A stretch of 64,000 nt of DNA from Bradyrhizobium ivorense (GTDB lineage Bacteria; Pseudomonadota; Alphaproteobacteria; Rhizobiales; Xanthobacteraceae), in contig NZ_CAADFC020000011.1 in the NCBI RefSeq assembly GCF_900696085.1, forward strand, positions 248,001 through 312,000, written 5' to 3'. How positions within the stretch are numbered: the stretch's first letter is position 1; each line of letters starts with the position of its first letter. Positions 26,884 through 35,570 of this stretch are shown here, piece by piece. The translations under genes were made by a program, and so were the position numbers. The notes under the pieces are model-generated. The model was given only the letters and a program-made list of their open reading frames with translations. It did no database searches and was not told the origin of the DNA.

Positions 26884-28925
26884 ATGCGAGCCAGTCAGCG
26901 AGCCGCCGGTCACTCGATGCGCGCTCAAGCAATTGCCGGCAACCACGTCGTCACCATCGGCGTCAACATGGACCAGGTTGAAACCAACGACTTGTTGGGC
27001 TTCGGCTTCCATAGAACCGATAGGACCGAGAACGACGCGTATTGGCTTGAAGGTCAGAAGCGGTTCAAGATCAGCGATCCGGGGCTGCCGCCCGGCACCG
27101 GTGTGCCAACCAATAAACACCCGATCCAGTCCTTCCTTTGGGCTGACTTCACAGCGAAAGGCGCGCATTCCTACGTTTACAGGGTAGTGGCGATCCGCGG
27201 CACACCCGATGCACCACAGGAGGCGGAATCGGTCGAACTGGCGGTCTCTACTGAGGGACACGACCTCGAGGAGGTTCACGACGTCTTCTTCAATCGGGGC
27301 GCTATCGCTTCGCAAGCTTACGCGAACCGATACGGAAACAAGGATCCCGATGAAGTTGGTCCCGAAGCTTATGCCTGGTTGTCGCGGGGTCTCCACGAAG
27401 CGTTGATCGGCTTTATCGGACAAGCAAAGGACCGCACCTTCTCGTTGAGAGCCGCGATCTACGAGTTCCAGTATCCGGACGTCCTCGACGCCTTCCACAC
27501 GAGCGGCATGAACGGCGCTGACATCAAGATCATTTACGACGCAAAGAAGAACGCAAAGGGTCCGAAGCAGAAGAACGAAGAAGCGATCAAGACCGAGCAG
27601 ATCAAGGCGCTTTGTATCCCGCGTACGGCCAACCCAAGTTACATCGCCCATAACAAGTTCATCGTCTTGCTTGAGAACGGCAGACCGATATCGGTCTGGA
27701 CCGGCTCAACAAATGTGACGACCAATGGAATCTTTGGACATTTGAACGTTGGCCACATTATTCGTGACCCGGCCATCGCGGCTCAATACCTTGAGTATTG
27801 GACCGCACTTTCCGATGATCCTGAAGCCAAGGATCTCAAGCCCGTCAACGTGAAGAACACTCCGGCTCCGCGAGACGTAGCCGCGAAGGATGGCCGAATC
27901 GCTGTGTTCAGCCCACGCTCCAACCTCGATGCTCTCGATTGGTATGTCGAGATGATGGCTGACGCAAAGAAGGCGGCTTTCCTTACCGGCGCGTTCGGTG
28001 TCCCTGCCCCCTTTGTCGACCTGCTCAAGACGGAATCCGACGTTGTCCGATATATTCTCCTCGAGAAGCCCGGCCAGGGCCCTAACGCCGGCGAAGTCCT
28101 TAGCGAAATCCGCGCAGTGCGCTCCAATCAGATCGTCGTCGGGCCGCCCAAGTGGTTCTCTCTGAACGCCTTCGATGATTGGCTCGAAGAGAGAAAGAAC
28201 CCGTTCAGTGAGAACGTCGAGTACATTCACACGAAGTTTCTTCTTGCCGACCCGCTTGGCGATGATCCTTGGGTGGTTACCGGATCCGCGAACTTCAGCG
28301 GAGCGTCGACGAACCAGAACGACGAGAACATGGTGGTGATACGAGGCAACGGCCGCGTCACCGACATCTATCTCGGTGAATTCATGCGGATCTACAATCA
28401 CCTCTCCTTCCGCTCATGGGCTGCCGGCAAGACGAAGGAAGAATTGAACTGCTCGAAGTCAGCCGCTGATCGTGCTGATGCCCTGAAATTTGTTATTCAT
28501 TTCGTAGGCGACGTACACCAGCCGCTTCACGATGAGACACACTTCGGTGTCGACGGTAAGGATGACAGGGGGGAAATAGTGTTTCCGTCTCGTTTTTCGG
28601 ACAGCCCAGCAACTTGTACGCCGTGTGGGACACGGGCCTGATCATGCACACGGTTTATGCTTGGGGAACCTATGTAACGCGGCTGCAGACGGGTTGGCTT
28701 GATGGCCGAGATATCAGCGCGCTGGAAGGGGGGACGCCTGTCGATTGGGCGACTGAGGCTCATCGATTCGTCGAGACCGCCTACGACATCCCCGCTGACG
28801 GCAACTTGGGGGATGCCTACTACGCGAAAATGATTCCGGTCGTTGATCGCCAGCTCGCTCTCGGCGGCGTCCGGCTGGCACACGTTTTGACGGACGCCCT
28901 CCGAAATGCCGATAGCTGTCACTAG
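26884..28925 (+). pseudogene. phospholipase D-like protein fused to an S1/P1 nuclease remnant
   Basis: ATG 26884 has AAAGGAG 8 nt upstream. Residues 1-515 are a PLD-superfamily protein with two HxK motifs: HNKFIVLLENG with SVWTGSTNVTTNG near residue 256, and HTKFLLADPLG with VTGSANFSG near residue 450. No Asp follows in the usual spacing in either copy. At about 28440 the frame runs directly into the C-terminal half of an S1/P1 nuclease (ADALKFVIHFVGDVHQPLHD). The frame then breaks in a run of six G (28568-28573). One added G continues into WDTGLIMHTVYAWG and a stop at 28925. The nuclease N-terminus with half its zinc ligands is missing. The PLD part is probably a nuclease or lipid-hydrolysing enzyme; the fused tail is likely non-functional. 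Confidence 0.75.
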
Positions 28926-28934
28926 GGGCTGACT

Positions 28935-29774
28935 ATGATCAAAGGCGCAATTACAGCATGGACTGCAAGCCTCATCATCGGAGGGCTTACAGCGTTATCG
29001 GAACCAGCGCGAGCCGAAAACGTGACAGAATGCGTCGGTACGTTCTGCTACTGCGTGCGATCAGAGATGCGCGATCCCATCCAGAAAAAGGTGCAGGAGA
29101 TCCGATCGCGCATCGACGCAGAAAAGGCCAAAGGGAAGGTTGTCGGCTATCTCAGCATCCCGATCTCGACAATCGCGGGAAGCTATTTCGGCGAAAACGT
29201 CAAGGTCGCGGCCGAGATCAAGGAGCGTGTCGAAAGCGGGTTCGGTCCGAAAGCCGCTTGGCTCCTGGACTCTGCAGGGCCCGAAGTATCGCTGCCGTCC
29301 GGCGCGAACGGTGCGGAATACATGTTGATGTGGACCAACGTTCTCGCCGGTCCAGATGGGCTGGGCGCTTTCGATTTTGTCTACTTCACCGGACCGTCCG
29401 ACTTTGCTTACCATTTTGGGCTCGATGGTCACGATGATCTGACGAAGCTCGACCAATATTACGACAGCGCCTCCAAGACGGATCCGGGACTGAAGGCCGT
29501 CTCAAAAAAGGAGTTTCGCGCCTACTATGGCATTGGCGCATCGGTGACTTACAGCTATGGGTCACACGACGAATGGGACATCGTTCGTTCCATCAAGGAG
29601 GCTAGGCGTAAGTTGGATGAGAAGACAACGGCCGATAAGCAGAAGGTCGGTATTGCCATCCAGATGGGCGTCTATTTTGACGGGCAGGCGGTTGCCCCTG
29701 GATTGTTCGAAACGGGGATCGCTGCCGGCAATGCGGGAAAGTGTGCCGCGCCGGACGATACCAAAACGCGCTGA
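28935..29774 (+). CDS. secreted hypothetical protein
   Basis: A 279-residue protein with an N-terminal signal peptide (AITAWTASLIIGGLTALSEPARA) followed by Cys residues (CVGTFCYCVRSEM). The mature part includes GPSDFAYHFGLDGHDDL and SYGSHDEWDIVRSIKEARRK, which look structured. The ATG is 10 nt after the end of the PLD/nuclease gene, so it is likely co-transcribed. No enzyme family was recognised. The Cys cluster suggests disulphides in the periplasm. Confidence 0.55.
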   Translation: MIKGAITAWTASLIIGGLTALSEPARAENVTECVGTFCYCVRSEMRDPIQKKVQEIRSRIDAEKAKGKVVGYLSIPISTIAGSYFGENVKVAAEIKERVESGFGPKAAWLLDSAGPEVSLPSGANGAEYMLMWTNVLAGPDGLGAFDFVYFTGPSDFAYHFGLDGHDDLTKLDQYYDSASKTDPGLKAVSKKEFRAYYGIGASVTYSYGSHDEWDIVRSIKEARRKLDEKTTADKQKVGIAIQMGVYFDGQAVAPGLFETGIAAGNAGKCAAPDDTKTR

Positions 29775-30897
29775 CCGAGCCTCGATTTGGACTGCGCGTT
29801 CTCACAGCAGGTTGTTCGAGCCAAGCCGAAGGTTCACGAACGCGTCCGACGGCGGCGATGAAGCAAGGCCGGCACGAACGTTCCCGAGTGCGCCCATTGG
29901 TCTAGGGGCAAAAATACTCCCTCTGCAGCATCCGGCGCTTCCCGGGCGTGTAGAAATCACCGATCCAGCTTCCGGTCGTGTCCAAATAGGAAATCTACTC
30001 GGCTACGATAGCGCGCATGATGTTACGCTGCAACCATGGCGACATAGAACCGAGGAGCGACAGCGAGCGCCATGCTGGCCTAACAGAGAAAACAGAATGA
30101 CAGGCCACAGGAACTCGATCAGCAATTCTGGCGCAAACCGGCTTACCATGACGGGAAGCTCGGCAGGTGTTATGCCGGGTGCGGTCATACTTCTTCTCAA
30201 GTTGGAAGAGCGCTTTCACGGTGAGGCGCTACGTCCATTTGACCGCTAGGCGAAGGCGTCCGAAAGGCCGCCGCGGGGCCGTGGCACCAAGCGGTTCGTA
30301 GTGGACGAGCGGCCCTTGGGGCGGGGTTACAGAGGAGGGACGGTCCCAACCGTGCTCATTAGTCAGCTCGAACGCCATTGAAGCCGTTCTTGGTTGGGTC
30401 ATAGTCGAACGCATCGTCTGCGACCCGCAGCGAGCGGGCGTCACTGTCCTGGTCTCTCTCCTTCCCGGCCATCAAAAATCAATGCGTCGCCATTGTCCGG
30501 CAGCCCATTCGACGAATTCATCGGAAAGGCTCCGATCAAGATGCAGTTAGTCCGAATTTGCGGCGTGTCTCCCCGCCAAGACAAGGAGCGAATTCATGAG
30601 GAAACAACGCGACCGCCAAGCGGCGTCTTCGATAGCCCTCGAGCGTTCTTCGGGATTCCGGCGATCATGTGCACCCCGTCTCTCGCGCGTCGATTGCCGT
30701 CGTTCACGGAGGATGCCAATCGAAGTCGAGAGCCTTGAGGCGTTAGTCCCGCGAGAACCTGTTTCACCGGGATCGGATGGTCAGCAGCACAACGAAATAC
30801 AGGGAGCCAACACCGAGCGATACAACCGTCGAATTGGCCGAAAGACGGCTGCCGCTCACATTTCTGGGCCGCGCTAAGATTGCGTTGATCGGTGCGA
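29775..30897. other. 1.1-kb stretch with no recognised gene
   Basis: Open frames here are short, biased or antisense to each other. No IS end, tRNA or repeat could be recognised. It separates the secreted-protein cluster from the urtA/integrase relics and is probably decayed DNA. Confidence 0.3.
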
Positions 30898-31720
30898 TTA
30901 GTGAAAGCTCGAACCCAAACATTTGTTGGTCTTGGAGCTGTAGTTGCCGCACTTCTTGTCGACCCAGTGGCCGATTAGGTCCTTGGAACCGTCGAGCTCC
31001 TTCGACCAAGCGTCGCCGGCCACCAGACCAGGCGCCTTCCAGACTGCGTCGAACTGGCCGTTCGCCCTGATCGCGCCGATAAGGACCGGCTTCGTGATGG
31101 GGTGCTTGGGCAGCATTTTGGCCATGCCACCGGTCAGGTTTGGTACTTCGATGCCAGGAAGCGCGTCGATCACCTTGTCCGGATCCGTCGACTTCACTTT
31201 CTCCACTGCCTTCACCCACATGTTGAACCCGATATAGTGAGCATCCATTGGAGCGTTGGTCACGCGCTTGGGGTTCTTGGTGTAGACTTGCCAGTCCTTG
31301 ATGAATTTCTTGTTCTCCGGAGTCTTAATCGACTGGAAATAGTTCCAGGCAGCAAGGTGACCGAGCAATGGCTAAGTGTCGATACCGGAGAGTTCTTCTT
31401 CACCAACCGAGAAGGTACCGACCGGAATGTCGGTCGCCCTAGTCCCTTGGTTGCCCAGTTCATTGTAGAATGGAATGTTGGCGTCGCCGTTGATGGTGAC
31501 CACGGCCGTCTTCTTGCCGACCGAACTGTATATCAGACACGATCGTCTGCCAGTCGGAGTAGCCGAACGGCGTGTAGTTGATCATAATGTCTCCCTGAGA
31601 TAACCCCTTCGACTTCAGATAGGCCTCAAGTATCTTGTTTGTTGTCCGAGGATAATCGGCACAACCTTTTTCGAATCGGCAAAGCCATCGATGCGATCGG
31701 CCCAATGTTGCATCAACTTG
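30898..31720 (-). pseudogene. urtA: urtA (urea ABC transporter substrate-binding protein) C-terminal fragment
   Basis: The downstream frame (30898-31368) encodes HLAAWNYFQSIKTPENKKFI, then IGFNMWVKAVEKVKSTDPDK and the UrtA-type end. An in-frame TAG near 31372 precedes it. Upstream the gene continues in other frames: DGFADSKKVVPIILG near 31660-31700 and YTPFGYSDWQTIVSDI near 31530-31590. At least two frameshifts and a stop are needed to explain the order, and the N-terminal half is missing. UrtA proteins bind urea or short amides in the periplasm. This copy is non-functional and abuts an integrase remnant. Confidence 0.8.
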
Positions 31721-32150
31721 GTGCGCGACCCGATCAACGCTAATGGTCCGTGCCAGTTTGTAGATCGACCTTACCGAGTCGCTATCAAGGTGCGCCAACT
31801 GCCTTTCGACAATGTCGCCGTCCCAGACCTTGGCTTCATTGATCTCTTCGTGGCGGCAAAGGGTCGAGAAGGTTGCACGGAAGCCGTGGGCGCAATGCTC
31901 CGTTTTGGTGTCGATGCCAAGTGAACGCAGCCGATGACAAAGCGTTCTGCTGGACAGTGGCGCGTCCTTGGCACAAGCAAATACGTACCGCCGATTGCCG
32001 GTAATATGTTGCACACGCTTCAGGATCGCGAGCGCTTGCCGCGATAGCGGCACGACATGGTCCCAACCATTCTTCATCTTCGTCGCAGGAATGGTCCAGC
32101 GTTTAGCGTCCCAATCGACCTCGGTACGGAGCACTCGCAGCTCCATCACT
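31721..32150 (-). pseudogene. tyrosine recombinase (integrase) C-terminal fragment
   Basis: The frame contains WTIPATKMKNGWDHVVPLSR and HGFRATFSTLCRHEE, with the HxxR box of tyrosine recombinases, followed by VERQLAHLDSDSVRSIY. The catalytic Tyr region is not clearly visible because the frame then fuses into the urtA relic. The N-terminal core and arm-binding domains are missing beyond about 32150. A relic of an integrated element. Confidence 0.75.
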
Positions 32151-32340
32151 TCCCGTTATGGAGCCATATCGATGAATTAATTTGCAGCTTGGCGGGTGTC
32201 CGGTACTCACACTCGGAAGAATCATCAAGCTGCTATTTGTCTTATCCTCGGGAAAGTTTCGCCGCTGAGCGCCAGCCCAACATCGCTCGCGCTGCCAAAA
32301 CTCTAGAGGATGGCTTTGCGCTGGCACATGGAAACATTGA

Positions 32341-34557
32341 ATGAATGCACATCTTCCGCAAGTGTGCCCCTCTTCGCGCCCGACAGTACTCACGTTTCTT
32401 TGTCTACTCCTCACCGGATGCGCAGGCTCAACCGCTGAGCGCAGCGTTCTACTGAATCCGCCGAGCGGCATCCGGAAGGTGTCCGAACATACATATTCGG
32501 AGGGCGCGCCGCTCGCGGGAGGCTTTGAAGTGTTGACCCAGCCATCCGCCCCGCCCGCCGAAACCTCGGAACGGCGGCTACCAGTCACCACCAATAGCAC
32601 ACGCGTCAGTCTGGACTACGTCAATGCTGATATTCGGCGGGTCGTGAATGACGTCGTCGGCAATATCTTGGCCATGCCCGTTGTGATCGATCCAGGCGTA
32701 GAGGGAAAGATAACGCTCCGGACGTCCGGCAAGGTGCCGGCGAGTGATGTTCCGCGGCTTCTGGACGAAGTGCTGGGAAAGTCCGGTTACGGACTGGCGG
32801 CAGTTGACCGGGGAGTCAGGGTGGCGCGTCTGGCTGACCTCGCCGACGGAGGGCGCGGCGATGTTAAGGTAATTCCCGTTCGTTATGTCGATCCAGTCGA
32901 GGTCATCAAGGTCATCCGACCGAACGTCGAGGAAAACGTTCATTTGGCGCCTGCCCCCGGACAACGAGGCATTGCGATCAGCGGGCCGCCCGGTGGCGTC
33001 AGTTCCGCTCGTGAACTCATAGGCCTGTTGGACATCGATAGCATGCTCCACAAGTCCTTTGCACTGTATACCCTGGCTCAGGCAAGTCCCGCCGCAGTCG
33101 AGAAAGACCTCAATTTTCTGTTCAATCAGAATGCTGGGGGCCCAGCGCGAGTCCGGTTTGCATCACTGGAGCGGTTGAACGGCATTCTTGTGGTTGCCGA
33201 CGACCCTGCGGCGCTCCAGCACGCGCGTGAGACAATCGAGAAGCTCGACAGAACGTCGAAGGCAGCAGCAAACGTTCAAGTGCGGCCACTGAAGTACCGA
33301 AGGGCGACGGAAGTGGCTCAGGTGCTCGCCCAAATCTTCGGCGCTGAGCCGAACGTTGCGGCGCCCGCACAGTCCGATGGAGAGTCCGGCAAGGTGCCGG
33401 TGGCAAGCCTGCCCGGTCGATCGGACCTTCTCCCCAACCCGTCCAGCCCGGCGAACGAAGGCTCCGACTCGAACACGCAAACGGTGCAAGCAAAGCACGA
33501 AGCGGTGGTGGTCCCGGCCAGTCTCGGTTTGTCGGCGCCGGTGCGGATCCAGGCGGATCGCAGCCAGAACGCGCTTGTTATTCTGGCGGCACCGCACGAT
33601 GCCAAGATCATCGACGCCGCAATCCGTCGTCTTGATGTCAAACCTCGTCAGGTTCTCATCCAGGCAATTGTCGCGGAAGTCCGGCTAAACGATGGCCTGG
33701 GGTACGGGGTGGACTATCTTTTGTCCTCTCGTGGCCTGGGTGCCGTTCCAAAAGGTGGCTTGTCCTATGTGTTTCCCGGTACAAGTGCCAACGTTGTGCT
33801 GCATGCGCTAAGCGAGGTGGCGGACGTCAAGGTTGTATCCGCGCCACGCATTCTCGCGGTCGACAATCAGCCGGCGACGATCCAGGTCGGCGAGCAGGTC
33901 CCTATCTTGTCCCGATCATCCCAATCCCCGGCAAGCGAGAACTCACCGATCATCAGCAACGTCGAACTGCGTGACACAGGCGTGATTTTGGCTGTTACGC
34001 CGAGAATAGGCGCCGGCGGTAGTGTCACACTCGACACTTTTCAGGAGGTTAGCACCGCCAACAAGAACAAGCTCACCAATATCCAGTCCCCTGTGATTTC
34101 GCTACGCCGCCTGCAGAGTACCGTATCGACACGAAACGGGGATACGATTGCAATTGGTGGGTTGATGCAGGATAGCACTTCCCGGGCCGATTCCGGGCTT
34201 CCTTTGCTGATGAACATTCCGCTTCTGGGAGCGGCATTCCGGCGTACTGAACAAACCAAAGAGCGAACTGAGCTCCTGGTGTTACTCAATCCTCTCGTGC
34301 TTCAAGGTGACGCAGAGGCAGGAGCCCTAACCGACGAGTTGCGGGCGAAGTTCGAATCGCTCGCGCCCGAACTCGGCCGCCAGCTCACGCCCGGACCGCG
34401 ACGAGAGGCTGTCTCACCAAAGCGCGAACAAGCTGCGAAGGTTCGGAGAGAGCTGGCAATCCCGGCCGTCACCGGCTCGATTTCGGTACCCAGAACGTTT
34501 CCTGAGTCCCAGTCGTCTCCCCTGCCAGATGGCAATATGCGAGGCGCACTCGATTGA
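32341..34557 (+). CDS. gspD: type II secretin GspD-like lipoprotein, orphan
   Basis: A 738-residue protein with a lipobox (LLLTGC, Cys at residue 27), so it is an outer-membrane lipoprotein. N0/N1-type domains begin near residue 88 (VSLDYVNADIRRVVNDVVGN) and further N-domains follow. The secretin core spans about residues 470-655, with SAPRILAVDNQPATIQVGEQ, NGDTIAIGGLMQDSTSRA and the end LLVLLNPLVL. A Pro/Arg-rich C-terminus follows. No gspE, F, G, L or M genes are near, so the gene may work with components elsewhere. The secretin for the T3SS (SctC) would be shorter and differs in its N-domains, so GspD is preferred. Confidence 0.8.
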   Translation: MNAHLPQVCPSSRPTVLTFLCLLLTGCAGSTAERSVLLNPPSGIRKVSEHTYSEGAPLAGGFEVLTQPSAPPAETSERRLPVTTNSTRVSLDYVNADIRRVVNDVVGNILAMPVVIDPGVEGKITLRTSGKVPASDVPRLLDEVLGKSGYGLAAVDRGVRVARLADLADGGRGDVKVIPVRYVDPVEVIKVIRPNVEENVHLAPAPGQRGIAISGPPGGVSSARELIGLLDIDSMLHKSFALYTLAQASPAAVEKDLNFLFNQNAGGPARVRFASLERLNGILVVADDPAALQHARETIEKLDRTSKAAANVQVRPLKYRRATEVAQVLAQIFGAEPNVAAPAQSDGESGKVPVASLPGRSDLLPNPSSPANEGSDSNTQTVQAKHEAVVVPASLGLSAPVRIQADRSQNALVILAAPHDAKIIDAAIRRLDVKPRQVLIQAIVAEVRLNDGLGYGVDYLLSSRGLGAVPKGGLSYVFPGTSANVVLHALSEVADVKVVSAPRILAVDNQPATIQVGEQVPILSRSSQSPASENSPIISNVELRDTGVILAVTPRIGAGGSVTLDTFQEVSTANKNKLTNIQSPVISLRRLQSTVSTRNGDTIAIGGLMQDSTSRADSGLPLLMNIPLLGAAFRRTEQTKERTELLVLLNPLVLQGDAEAGALTDELRAKFESLAPELGRQLTPGPRREAVSPKREQAAKVRRELAIPAVTGSISVPRTFPESQSSPLPDGNMRGALD

Positions 34558-34574
34558 GTGATCGCGTGAAACAG

Positions 34575-35110
34575 TCTTACGATCGAAACGCCTTGCGCCG
34601 ATAAAGTGGCAATCCAGCTGATTGGGGGCAATCGGCAGTCGTGGCGGCTGTCAGCGGTCCGCCCCCGGCGTGGCCGCGCCTGATGGCCCCGGTGCCATGA
34701 CGCTACAGCGACCGCTCGATGCGACCACGGCTCGCCCCGTGGCCCTGCGCCTTCCAACCGACGTGGATAGACGGGCGGCCATAATGCCCGCTGGCGTCGC
34801 GGTGACCGCGCCGGATGTCGTGAAGAGGTCACAATCGGCGGCAGACGTCGCTTTCCGGGCGCGAGCGCCAAGCATCATAGCCGCCCGGCGAGACGCCAAG
34901 CACCTCCCACATCCCCACCGAATAATCGGCGCCGATCTTCGATGAAGCGGACTCTCAGGTCCGCTTTCCAGCAAAGATCGCGATGGACTTTCTTAAGATC
35001 TCGGGCTCTATGGGCAACCGCTCGTTCGCTCGCCGCAATCGCGCGATCTCTGCCGCGGTTCTGCGCTGCTCGATGCCGGCGAGGTACGCGGGCAATCACA
35101 AAGCGGCAGC
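34575..35110 (-). mobile_element. degenerate IS3-family transposase remnant
   Basis: In three frames the minus strand matches IS3 OrfAB proteins: TAAEIARLRRANERLPIEPE, then RKSIAIFAGK, EVLGVSPGG and a final DSRHDCRLPPISW. Several stops and indels are present. There is no clear terminal inverted repeat. Confidence 0.6.
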
Positions 35111-35215
35111 GGCTCTTCCGGCCTGCTCTCCGACCAGAAGGCCGACATCCCCATACCTGGAGCCAACGGAATGGTGTGCTGGAGCGGCGAGGACGGCGCT
35201 TGCGGCCATCCCTTG

Positions 35216-35558
35216 ATGACAGCGGACGCCATCCGTCAGGCGGCGACCAATTTTGATAATTGCATTGCCGGAATGTGGCCGGATGCAGCCCGGCGCAACG
35301 CTTCATCGTCGCGCCTTCACTGCACATCATGGACCTCTTGGACGCCCAACCGGAATTCACCAAGTCGATCTGGGACTGTCTCGACGTCCTGGTGAACGAC
35401 AACCGCCTCGCCGTGGGCCGCGAGATGCTCGCCAAATACAAGATGCAGTTCGACGCACTGAAAGGGCCTCTGGCGTCGACCGCTACATCATCGCTGCGAT
35501 CTGGGGCATCGAATCCAACTATTCGACCCAGATCGGTGATCGCAGCGTGCTGCAATAG
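35216..35558 (+). pseudogene. MltB-type lytic murein transglycosylase fragment
   Basis: Successive frames give ATNFDNCIAGMWPDAARR, QPEFTKSIWDCLDVLVNDN with REMLAKYKMQFDAL, and GVDRYIIAAIWGIESNYSTQ. The last contains the catalytic Glu context (GIESNYS) of SLT-family enzymes. At least two frame changes are needed and the C-terminus is missing after VLQ. The gene ends 12 bp before the stop of the giant effector on the other strand. Confidence 0.65.
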
Positions 35559-35570
35559 CCGTTGTGATGA

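Noticed and set aside
26626..27651. 341-codon minus-strand frame
   Set aside because: It is antisense to the phospholipase D-like gene, which has clear HxK motifs and a good ribosome binding site.
30003..30200. hydrophobic minus-strand ORF as a small membrane protein
   Set aside because: No start site and overlapping alternatives of the same size; looks like chance.
32341..34557. SctC, the T3SS secretin
   Set aside because: Length, lipobox and domain order are those of type II GspD; it is not near T3SS genes.
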